Source: Caprimulgus europaeus | Lineage: Eukaryota > Chordata > Aves > Caprimulgiformes > Caprimulgidae | DNA: 64,000 nucleotides | Direction: 5' to 3' | Assembly: GCA_907165065.1 (NCBI GenBank) | Contig: OU015524.1 | Span: 36,709,295-36,773,294, forward strand | Shown here: positions 11,071-22,448 of the stretch, piece after piece | How positions within the stretch are numbered: position 1 is the first letter of the stretch | How the letters are laid out: every line of letters begins with the position of its first letter | The notes under the pieces: generated by a model | Database searches by the model: none | Told to the model about the DNA's origin: nothing | What the model saw: only the letters and a program-made list of their open reading frames with translations | Program-made: the position numbers and the translations under genes

Positions 11071-14000
11071 CTGCACAAAATCAAAGGAAAATGAAGTGTT
11101 CTAATAAGCATGTGCTCCTTAAGAAAAAAGCACAGCAACTTCACGATTGCATTTATTTTTAAAGCACATGTAAGACCAACTGAATAATAATTCTATCATT
11201 TACACTTAGAAATATAGTAACAACACACACAAAACAATTAAAGGCCATGCCGAAGGGGATGGTAGGAGGTAACAGAATGTATGTCCTTGGAAAATATAAT
11301 AACTTCCTTCTGTTGCACTTATAGTGGTTTTTAATCATAAAGTACTAGTTAAATAATATTAGAAAAAAGAGATACGGCAGAAAGCATGAAGTATTTAAAA
11401 TGAACTATTTAAATATTACAGTGTATTACGTTATCTATAATGTGAGTATCTGATAGTAAGTAGAACATAAAAGCATTTACAAGAACTAAGGATGGTCTTA
11501 TATCGTGAATGACAAAAAATTACAAGCAAGTTCTAACGGGATCATGCTAGATACTGGAAATATTTCATAAAACACCTATGGTAAATTATTTGCTTACATT
11601 ACTATGATAAATGAGGTGCTTGGAAGATAACTGCTCTGACAATTTTATCTCTCATTCCTAGCTTTTGCTTAGATGCGAACATAGCAGCTGGGACTGCTGC
11701 ACTACTTGCACTCAGCCAGAACAGACAAGCAGTTGGTCTAGGGAGAATAAAGACTCATTTGTATCTTAAGAAGTATTTAAGTGCTGCAGGATCCAGCTTC
11801 AATATATTCTTTGCTAATCACGAGAGTGAATATAGAGCCCAACACACCCTCACCCACACGATGATGATGATGGATAATTTAGGATCACCAGTTTGTCAGT
11901 GAGCTGACTTTTCAGTGGTATGTCAACCATGTTCTGCTGACACTTACATATATATAAGGTTATTTGTAGTAAATTGCTTATTTCATTTTCTGTTTCAAAA
12001 AGGATGAAAAGTAGTAATGTTTATAAGTGGTCTAAGAACTGCAAGCAGATGGGACAAAGTTAGTTTGATGCATGTTATCAACATAAGAACCCAATACACA
12101 GAAATTACATTAGTATACCCATCTTGTGAATTAAAAAGAAAAGCCAGAGCAGAAGGAGAAAATACTTCTTAAAACAGACTTCATCCTATTGCATGAACAG
12201 GAATACCATGAACAAAATCTACATTCAGTTACTATACTTTTATATTTTAGTATCAGATTATATATTAATTCCTATCTGAATTAATATCACAGAATCACTG
12301 AAATACTGTCCTACATTAAAATGATTACTGACATACGAACATCTTTGATGGTAATAGCCATTCCCTTCCTTCATAAATAAAAAATCTGATGTAATTAAAC
12401 TTTTTTTCTCCCTGAAATATTCCAAAGTATGCTCCACAATTTGGAGAAACAAATGAAGCGCATAGGCAACTACTCAAACTTCACAAACCAAGATAGTTTT
12501 CATTTTTCAGTTTTTAACTAAAATTAGTACAAAAGATAATACTTAAAGAAGAAATCAAATGCCTGAATACAACATGTGAATAACTGGATAACTAAAAATA
12601 TGGTTGAAATTATCTGGGATTACAGTAGCTCACAAGGAAAACCAAGTCAGTAATGTGATAGCACTGCAGAGAAGGCAAGTTCAATCCAAGATACAACTAC
12701 AGGAATGCTTGAAATTTAAATGCAGTGCTTCTATCTCTACTGGTTTGAAGTTTTTGCAACTGCTGAAGTACAATATCCTGTTTTTGAACTGGGATGAAAA
12801 ATAAAAATAACTGGGTTTATTTTACTTAGAAACCTCCTCCCCAAAAAATGTTTAGGGGGCTCCAGTTGCAACCCCTTAAATATTACAACAATTCTAAAGC
12901 TTAGCTGTTCCATAGGTCTGCTGAGCTTAGGACAAGTAACCAGTTCAGCTTGCAGAAAGAGAGACAGATATGTCAGAAAATTTTATTTTAAGATGTCACA
13001 TATTGGTAACCACAGGAAAACATTATTTTAGAGAGGGTTTTTTTGTTTGTTTGTTTTTCTTTTGAGAGTGGAGATTCTTAATAAATTAAATCTTAGACAA
13101 ACATCTGTCAAGGATTATCCAGATACATTTTATTTTATGCGAGGGCAGAGAAATGGACTTTCAGTTTTCCAGGGGACTAACCCAGCCCTGTACTTCTATG
13201 GTTCTACTTCTATTAATCCTAGCATAAGCTATTTCTGGCAGAAGCAATTTAGAAAGTGGAGCTAATTCACACACAGGGGATTCACCCATCCATTCTGCTT
13301 ACTTAGGGATTTTGTGTCAAAATTTTAACATGGACTCACAGTTCGTCCAGAACATACTGGTGTTTGCTCTAATTATTTTTGGGTAAGTTGCTCATGAAGT
13401 GATGTTGAAGTGATATGCTCATGGCTTGGTATCTTTGTGATCATGTTAACAACAAATACTACTTAAGAGAGCGATCAAGTTATTTTCACTAAATATTTGT
13501 GCATGTTTAAAAATCCATTCTTGTTAAGGAAAGCCCTTAAAAGTGTGCATACACATAATTAGTAACCAAAAAGCTGCATCTATTTATAGGCTGGGATGCA
13601 ATTATGGCACACTTAAGAGAACACCTTATGTGTATTTCACCACAGCATCGCAACAATCAGAAGTGTGTTGATTGTGAACATGGAGACAAATGACAAGATA
13701 AGTCACAAGAATTGTCTTGATTCAGCAGTATCGTCTCTTATTTTGTTGTAATTGTCTGCAGTCTATGATGTCATGTGGAGAAAAGATAATGTTGGATATT
13801 TCCAATACATATGATTGCATGTTTGCCTTCAGCTACAGGAGAAAGACTTCAGGAACTCATACACACTATTCCAGTCCCTTGTTCCCATAGCTTGTCTTAT
13901 TACATTTTATCATTTTTTAAATACAGAAGAAATACCTGCTAAAAAAGTTATGAATGGACTCATTACAAAAAGCAATGGGAAAATACTCAAACTTACTTGC

Positions 14001-14766
14001 CTATAGCTAGAAATCAAAATACACAAGTAAGAATCAAAGAAAACAGGCATGAAAGAGCAGTTAGAATCAGAGAGCCTGAGCACAAATGAAAAGTTATTAA
14101 ATGCAACATGTGGAGATGAGCAATGAAGTCTGATACCCAGACTAATAAAAAACACAAACTGAAAATATCTCTAAAAAGAGACATGTTAAAAGTAGCACAA
14201 AACTAAAGCAGACAACTTATGAACACCTTATCTCAATCTCCAGCTTGAACTTGGTGGTTACAAGTTTGGGATGTGGCATGTGTGAAAACTTTAGCTTAAG
14301 AATACCCAGTCCTTTCTCCTGGGTAAGTGTCCTCTCTACTCATTGTTTCTCAAGACTGCCTGAAGTGTCCAAGAAACAGCACTCTAATTTTAGGTGGTGT
14401 ACAGGGCATCTATCAAATCCAAAACTTGAGTTTGTAAAGAAAAGGTGGTGGTGAAGAAGCTAAAATGAACACTGCTACTGAAAAAAACCCCAACTCCTCA
14501 ACTATCTTATTTCTCGTAGTTATTAAGAACTTGATCTAGTTTTTATTAATGGTAACAAACTGATTTTTGTGACTTTGTAATGGGACATGAAAGTGGAACT
14601 GAGGCTTTCTGTTGAAGCCCAGATGAACACAGTGAACATCTGCAAAACCAACTCCCCACCAGTTACCATATTTTAATTCTTATTCTGTCCAGTATTCCTT
14701 TTGTTCTAGCTTCCAAGTACCTTGAATACAAGTTGTAATTAGAGGTGGTAATGCACTCACACATAC
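11071..14766 (-). other. CRIM1: CRIM1 intron between antistasin 4 and VWC3 exons
   Basis: A 3.7 kb phase-1 intron, AT-rich throughout. Apart from a short TTTG-type run near 13038 I see no repeat, exon or regulatory motif that I can support. Confidence 0.88.
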
Positions 14767-14888
14767 CTCTGCACTTGCAGATAACACAGCCGTGATTGTT
14801 CTGCTGGAAGCCCATCGGACAGATTTTACCACAAGGCAGTTCTGGGCATTTCTTACACCGACAGATGTCACAGCCATGCTTGTTCTTC
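14767..14888 (-). CDS. CRIM1: CRIM1 exon: second half of antistasin-like repeat 3 and repeat 4
   Basis: This 122-nt exon enters in phase 2 and leaves in phase 1. The first eleven residues, KNKHGCDICRC, finish antistasin repeat 3 begun in the preceding exon. Residues 14-39 form repeat 4, with six cysteines at 14, 19, 23, 34, 37 and 39 and the same CPxGFQxxxHGCxICxC pattern. The acceptor is TTTTTGTCACCTAG|GAAGAAC, with T-rich sequence upstream. The donor is AGAG|GTATGT, close to consensus. The 157-nt and 122-nt exons add up to 93 whole codons, so the pair behaves as one phase 1-1 unit. The encoded segment sits in the middle of the ectodomain between the two VWC clusters. Confidence 0.96.
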
Positions 14889-16636
14889 CTAGGTGACAAA
14901 AATAATTTGTAAAACGTCAGCAGGTCACTTTAAATATCTTAATGATCTTTAAAGCAGAAGCATCCCCTAAAGAAATGACTGATCAAGTAAAGAAAATTAT
15001 CGCTAACGGTCGCCCTTCGGTTCGGTGGGTCTAAGGGGTGTACAGGTCTCCATCACCAGCGTGTGTTCCCTCCATGTGACTGGCAAAATCTCTGCATTTG
15101 CTAATTTTAAGCCATAATGTGCTTGCAACTACTATTGATGATCAATCATTTTTTCAAGTGAAAAAGTAGAAAGAATAACTTCTAAAACTGTAAAGAAGTT
15201 GAAAGGGTATGGAGGAATCTAATTATTACGTTTGTATCACACAAATTACTGTTTTTCCCTCCAACAACAGGTACAGTTGATTTCCTCTCTTGCATTTAAA
15301 ACTACAGAGATTTCAAAAAACATTAAATAACCAGATGCAAAGCTTACTTGAAAGCTAGCACATGGAATGCCTACAACCCATATAAAAGGTAGCAGACACA
15401 CAGTAACATATTTTAAAACAGAAAACCAGAGAACTTTTAAGCAGAGAGAGAACAGAGAACCAAGAACACAAATGCTTCCAAAGCTTCCAGATGAAGCTAG
15501 GCAGGAGCCTAGGGCATCACCTGACAACATCTCTTCACAGCATCATAAACATGCTGCTTCTTAGAATCTTACACTGAATATTTGCTTGTCTGTTTTCAGG
15601 ACTAACTTTAGTCATTTCATTCAGTGCAATTATTTGTATATTTTGTAGACAGTAACAAGATTAGGGTGTTTATTTCCACCGTTTGTGTGTTGGTTTTTGT
15701 TTGTTTGGGTTTTTTTTTAATTACAACAATCTTATGATATATTAGACACTTATATTTAAAAATACCAGCCAAGCATTGTACATAACTAAATTAAATTCTA
15801 CATTTAAAATGAAAATTTAAATTGAAGGTTATTTTCCAGTTAGCTTAAAGTTAAATGTTCAGGTTTTTTTAGGTGTACAAAAATGCAATGGAAAGATCAT
15901 TGCAAAAACAGGGTTACTAAAACACTAGCATCAGCTTGAAATCAACTTGTTTTATAAGCATCTTTATCTTTCTCTCAGCTACCATACTATGCCTATTAAT
16001 ATTTGCAGTCATTTTTAAAATGCTTTTGCTACATAGTTCACATAGATTTTCTAATATAACTGTTTCATGCACACTTCAGTTAAAAAAAGAAAAGAGAGAA
16101 AGAGAAGAGTGTGTTTCAGCTTATCCAAGTACAGAAAATACACACACAAATCTGTAATTTTCCTCTGTAGGTCAATATACTAAATGAGTCATACATACAG
16201 GCTAAAAATTACTACTCTCTACAACAAGCAGTGTAATTCTGTGAGAGGCTGAACATCATCTTTTTTATAATGCTTTCTATTTGAAGACAAGCTGCATGGT
16301 TCAGTGCTAGCCTGTGGAGCAGTCCTGACCTGTGTGATGTTTTCACCAACCTCCCACAACTGCTCTGCATGGGATATGGTACGATGGGGCAGACAGCATG
16401 CCTTGGGCTGGACAGTGCCTGGGCAAGTCATTAAATGGTCTAGAGCTGATATTCTGAGTCAATGTCTGATCAAGGTGTCATTTTATCATGTCTAGGACTT
16501 CAAATGAATGGCTGCAAATTGCAAGATTCAATATTTATGCTTTTTAACTTTAATCTGTTTACCATTTTTCTTCATTTTCAGTAAATTCCAGATTCTTTTA
16601 ATTTCTGAAGAACTGAAGATCCAAGTTCCCATTTTG

Positions 16637-16667
16637 AAAATTACTAAGTAATATACTTAGTAATTTT
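16637..16667. repeat. AT-rich perfect palindrome
   Basis: Two perfect 14-bp inverted arms, AAAATTACTAAGTA and TACTTAGTAATTTT, separated by ATA. Confidence 0.97.
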
Positions 16668-19600
16668 AGGTGTACAAAGTAAGCCTGTTACATCTAGGAA
16701 ATAAAGCCCGTCTTATTTTTCTCTTCTTTAACATCATAAACCTTACTATTTTTCTAAATTTTTCCTATTCTTATGTGAGAGCATAACACAATTTCTTAGA
16801 AACCAGCTGCTTCCTCCACAAGTTTAGAAAATCACTGAGATTTGTGCCCAAAATTTGTATCGTTTAACAGATTATCCTTGACACACGGTCAACACTGAAA
16901 AATACTTGCACCTAGGACTAAGCATCCCTGTTTTAAGGGCTCTTGCAGCTCATGGACAATACTCATAGGCCGCCTTCTATCCTTCTCAGAAACTGAGACA
17001 TCAGTTCTTTACTACAGGAAAGCAATCCAGCAAAATGCATTATTTGATCAATTTCTTTATATAAAACTAGGCCTATCTATTTTCTCTTCAGTCCTCTTTG
17101 ATTTTCATTCAGAAGACTGAACTGTTTCTGGGTTGATAGCATTAATGCAAGCTTCAGCTATGTTGACATTGAAGAAGATGGCACGGACACCTTTAGATTT
17201 CCCCATATAATCAGCTAGATTACTATTGACACATACCACAAATTCTTTATCAATAATCAACTTAAGTGCTTAGGCACAGGTATCAGCAGGATGATACTTA
17301 CAGATCACACAAACTAAGGGACTCTAAGTCAAGAAAGTTGCACTCAAACAGAGAAATAGCTTATTAAGCTGCAAAGCATATTAGGTTCCATTCTTGGGTT
17401 CTTATCTTTCTCATTTTTAGAGATTTCTCCTTTAAGACCTTTCAAAATAATGCAGGCATATCTCACCTACAGTGCAACAAGAGAATGCCAATAGAATTAT
17501 TTTAGATTTTTTGTTGTTGTTTTTCAAAATGGTATTCTTGATGATTTATAGTGCTGTGTCAGAGTAAAACCCTTAACATTCACAGATCAAATTCACTGCA
17601 AACTAAGGGTCATCTTCCAATTATACATAATGATCTTCCTCATCTTTGAAACTTTCTTTAGAAAACCACTTAAGTTACAGTTCATGAGAGAGACCATGAA
17701 AGATAGGCCTCTCAAACCAAGTCACAAGCTTCTGAATTAATCAAAGTTCATTAATTAATTCATTAATTCAGTTCACATGGAACAGCCAACTTCACTGCAA
17801 AACTAACAACACTAAAAAGATGCATAGAAGACTACAGTAAAGAGAAATCTTTGCTTAAGAAAAGAAAGTGAAAATCAGAAGTTGCAGATTAAAAATATAT
17901 GTAAGCAGAAGTAAGCGGTGCATCTTTATTGAAAGCTAAGGAAGAAAACAGGACCAAAGAAAAAGCTATTCTTCTTAGCAGTTATACATGGTCTGGTCAC
18001 TAATAAGGCAGACTTAAATCAAGAACATTACTGCCAATCTCACACACTGGGAGTACAGGTTCATGAATGGAAATTTACTACCTTAACTTATGTTGAAAGA
18101 ATATTTGCTTTTTGCTGAGGATTCAGAATTTTGAAGGTAAAAAAATATTCAGTTCACCACAGGTTAAGGTCTCTACAATGTTGCATTTAAAACTGAAAAA
18201 ATACTGTCTACTTTCCTCTCAACAAAAATTACAGTTTAATATAACCAACCAAGACAAACTTGCTCATTATATGAAACAGAGTATTTCTTCCTAAATACAT
18301 GTTGCTAGGAAAAGTTATTGTACAATAAACTAAAAGAATGTAACAGTAAGCACATTTACACAAACAACACACATTAATAGTAAATTACTTTGGTAAGTAA
18401 GTATAGTTCAGAACAATCCTTATCAGCAGTACCAAAACATTTTTAACACTTCAGTGTGACATCTACATTGGGACTGCCAGTGAAGAAAACCAGTAGTAGT
18501 AAACTGAAAGAAACCAAAAGAAGAAACAAATCTGACTGCTTTAGTTGCTGCAGAAAAGTCAAAGAACAGAGTTAGGTGAAATGTAAATAAACACCTAGAC
18601 CTTGGTTCATTAATATATTCAAGGTATTTCTGTATACGTCCAAAAAGGCAAGAGACATTAAATACACCTTATTTAATGGTTTCCTCATATTATAACTTTT
18701 GAATAGGCTAAAGCAAACAGCCTTGAAAATTAATAATTAATTTATGCACTTTTAATATTAAAATTTAAAAAAAAGCTTTTCCTGTTCCAAGCTGAACAAT
18801 ATCTAATCACACTAAGTAAACAGCAAAGAATTTTGTAGTTCATACCGACTCTCTTTGCTTTTATGCTAACACAGTAATGCACACACTCCTTGAGCATGTG
18901 GACAAAAAAAGTCTTCTCAGATTCTCTCTATTTCAGTGCCCCTTGAGAAACAGCTACACCATATGAGGACTATATGGCAATTTCCAGTAAATGCTTGAAT
19001 ACAGTAGTAAGTTGCATTCCTTCATTGCTATTGCCTCATCCCAGCCACTCTTCCTCCTGATTCCATCGCGGAGTTCTCACACTTTCAGACATCCCAACAC
19101 CATTTGCCTCTTTGGCTCCCAGCTTTAAGAGACTTTATCTTGGATTTTGTGGCCTGCTCAATGGCATGGCTCAAACTCCACTCTCCCTAGATGCTTTCTA
19201 AACAATTCTGCATGCTTTTTACTTGTTTTAATTGATGTCACTGCTTTGATCCTTAATGTAAGCGTTTTATCCTATCTAAAAACTGAGACATCTAACCAGT
19301 CATTATTTCTGCTCAGTCTTTCACATTTCTTTTGTTCTGCTACCCATCTTCAGCTGACCTTTGAAGCCACTGGGCAAAAGTTCTTGGAATGACAAAACTG
19401 ACATCCCTTTTCTGTAGCTTCCCTCCTGTTCTACCTTCTCTCACTTGCAAAACTAAAAATAACTCTCAGCCACTTCTGAAGTCAACATGTCTGAAGATAA
19501 TTTTATTAAGCCTTTTAATTTTAAAGTCTTACTTTCCTCTCTCATCTACTGAACAAATGAAGTTTGATTTAATCTTTGTAAGCTTTCCCTCATTTTGTCC

Positions 19601-19871
19601 TATTTCTATTGTATCACTCTCATGAGTGCCGAGTCCTGCAAAAACTTCTAATATTTAACCAAAGGCAAGCCTAATTCTGTATCTCAAGTAATAGATACAG
19701 GATTATATTAAATGGTATTACTTCAGTTTGTTTTGGGGAACTGCTATTATGTAGGTATTTTAAAATTACATTAGAGATGCCTCAAGGATCCAAGTCAAGC
19801 ATCCTTTCTAACATAAGGAAAAATAAAAGTGACTCAATGTTTTCAAGGCAAACATATTCTTCAAGCATTCC

Positions 19872-19890
19872 TTTTTTTTTTTTTTTTTTT
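19872..19890. repeat. T19 homopolymer
   Basis: Uninterrupted run of about 19 T. A second similar run lies about 240 nt further on; no shared flanking sequence was seen. Confidence 0.97.
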
Positions 19891-20112
19891 CTTCTTTGTG
19901 GCTTGTATTGCATATTTGTGCCGTTACTGTTCCATGGGATATGGATCTGCTTTTTCTTTTATGTAATATCACCATGTTTGGCACCATGCACAATGCAGGA
20001 GCTGTATGGGCAATAAGAGGGAGGTCAACCAGCACATTCACTTACGTGGAACACCACTCTGTGGCTAAGAATAGCATGAAGATTAAAGGAAGGTGTAAGG
20101 CTGGTATTCTTC

Positions 20113-20131
20113 TTTTTTTTTTTTTTTTTTT
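20113..20131. repeat. T19 homopolymer
   Basis: Second T-run of about the same length as the one at 19872. On the minus strand it could be the A-tail of an old retro-insertion, but no body was recognised. Confidence 0.97.
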
Positions 20132-21291
20132 CCTTCACTTTGGCAGCACAACTGGAGATAATATAAATTGTTCACTGGCACCATCTATGAGCAGAGTTGA
20201 TTAAATCTGTGAGAATGTCATTATGTTTCACCTTGATTTATATTTTTCTAAAATCTCTGGAACCTCTCTGGTCATTCAGGTCCTACCATATTTTGGTAGA
20301 ACCCATATGTTTTCTACTATATTTCTATCATATTTTGATTCCTCCAAACTTTACCAAAGCAGCATACTAAGAGAAAGACACATGATACTATAGATCACTG
20401 TTACAAAAATCCACAGTATTTATGAACAAGTGCGAAACAGAACTCTGAAATGAACCAGAAAGTAAAGGAGTACTAGTATCAAACACTAAGAGTTGCAACA
20501 TTAGTCCACTTCATTATAAATCCTAAGAAAACAAATGTAATACGTGAAGATCAGCTGTCATGAGATAGAAATTAAACTGTTATGAAAAGCAAGCAGTAAC
20601 ATGGAATGCACCCATCCAAACCAAAATGTATTGGTAAAATGTATATAGGAGCCACCAGACTGATTACTAAGAAATTTCTATGTGACAAAAGGTCTGCCCA
20701 GTTTTCATCACCTGTTTCACAAATGAATAAATACTGCAAATATTTGCTGTTATGGAGAAAGCAACAAATACAGGTTTTGAACACATTTACAAGAACTTAG
20801 ATAAGGGACGGTACTGTTCTTCATGAATCCTGTAAAGTAACTATCAGATGTGTCTCACTAAAACTGCCTGCTGTCATATCAACATTAAAAAACCCCTTGA
20901 AATATTAGAAAATCATTTGAACAAAATAAATGTGCTATAACATGAAAGAGTATCTCAGCAGAACATGCAAACAGAATTTCAAAAAGCTACATGCAAGAGA
21001 TATTACTTGTAAGTAGCTTTTTCATCCCGTTTGTAAAATGTTCTTCAAAAAAATGTAAGCACTTCTTTGCTTTTATAATCTGCTGCTGTTTTTTTAGTTG
21101 TTTCTTAATCTGTTGATCAAAATCCATTCTGAAGAACACATTAATCTCACATCAAGTAATGACATTTCTGTTTTCCTATATTTTCCCCTGCTTTGCCACG
21201 AAGCAAACACAAGTACATATGCCTGGATTTTGCATATTTTCAATATATAAAGGGATCGCATTTAATATGCTTTCAAAATGAGAATACGTAC

Positions 21292-21448
21292 AAGTATCCA
21301 AAGGGACAGTACTTGTCACATACAATAGGTTTGCACTTCTTCGGCCGCGGTCGGCACTGACAGATCTCACAGTTGTGGATGTCAGTCTGGAAGCCGAAGG
21401 AACAATCCAAGGAACAGCCCGAAATGAGGCCGGTACACAGCTCCTCCC
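21292..21448 (-). CDS. CRIM1: CRIM1 exon: antistasin-like repeat 2 and first half of repeat 3
   Basis: This 157-nt exon enters in phase 1 and leaves in phase 2. Residues 5-32 form antistasin repeat 2, with cysteines at 5, 12, 16, 27, 30 and 32 (ending NCEICQC). After a basic linker RPRPKK, residues 39-48 carry the first three cysteines of repeat 3 (C39, C44, C48). The exon ends inside a Leu codon (TT|G) after CPFGY, and the next exon supplies KNKHGC, so the repeat is completed across the intron. The acceptor is CCTTTGCAG|GGGAGG. The chosen donor is TACTT|GTACGT; the other GT four bases further on would break the frame with the next exon. The split first codon becomes Arg once joined to the preceding exon. 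Confidence 0.94.
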
Positions 21449-22394
21449 CTGCAAAGGACACACACAGGTTATCACAATGTGAAAACTGTTTATACCAAAC
21501 GCATGCACAACAGACTAAAACTTCTGCTCTCTTTTATTTCATAACTTTTTAAATACTGGTAAGCCTTACCTTCAGGCTGTCCTAGATTTAAAATATTCAA
21601 TAGAATTCTCCATTAATTACTCAAACCTTTTGAGTTGACACTACAGGATATCTTCAAGTTCCAGTAAAGAACTGGGGAGTACTACCTGGTACCCTAAACT
21701 AACATGGTTTTATCAACAGATAACCTGCCAAAAGAGCCCAACATCCATGACTCTGTTGGCCTTTAATAAAACATTTAAAAGAACACATACTTTCAATAGA
21801 TTATATAGATTTGATAGGTTTCTGTTCAACATAGAGCATCTATATTTCTCCTCTACTTATTTCAAATAGAATGGAAAGGCTGGGATACATTAACAACTTT
21901 TATTCTTTACACTGTTTCTTGTCACCTGTTTGGTGCTTAAGACCTGCATTTTAGAAATATAACTGTAATACCCTAAGATGTCACCTAAGTTCAGAGATGC
22001 TAGAATAAAAGACCTCTCTTGAAGTCCACTAACATGTTTTATTAGCCTCTTGTGGTGTAAGGGAGATGCTGGACCACTGGCAGCAACATTTCTCCAGTAC
22101 AGAGATAAATAATGATTATTACATTGACTCTCATTGGAATTTACTATTTTGAGAATGATCAGTTTCTTTTTGTTCTTTTGTTCACACTTGAAGTGCCAGA
22201 AAGATCACTTTTAATATACTCTGGGATACAAAGTTCATTTATTAGTTGCAGAGGTGAGAGGAAACAGAAGATGATAATTTTTGTTACATTAGGGATGCAA
22301 AATACAGGGGAAAAAAGACCATTATTGTAACAGCCAAAGTGAGATCAAAATAAAGAGGGAAATAAAATTGAGCTTCTTCAACAGAATATGATGG

Positions 22395-22448
22395 GTGATA
22401 TCCAAAGGGCTGACTTTCATAGTGATATTCAAAGGATGGCTGATCTCC
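22395..22448. repeat. Imperfect 27-nt tandem duplication
   Basis: Two adjacent copies starting GTGATATCCAAAGGGCTGAC and GTGATATTCAAAGGATGGCT share about two thirds of their bases. Confidence 0.5.

Larger units (their letters stand above)
14889..21291 (-). other. CRIM1: CRIM1 intron splitting antistasin repeat 3 (phase 2)
   Basis: A 6.4 kb intron and the only phase-2 intron in the window. Donor GTACGT, acceptor TTTTTGTCACCTAG. It carries a CpG-rich patch at 15003-15085, a palindrome at 16637-16667, a coding-like stretch near 17105-17640, and two T-runs at 19872-19890 and 20113-20131. I recognise no mobile element in it. Confidence 0.9.

Noticed and set aside
12280-12300. ATCACAGAATCACTGA, resembling a CR1 3' end
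   Set aside because: The match stops after about 16 bases and lacks the GGTTGGAAGGGACC core, so it is too short to call.
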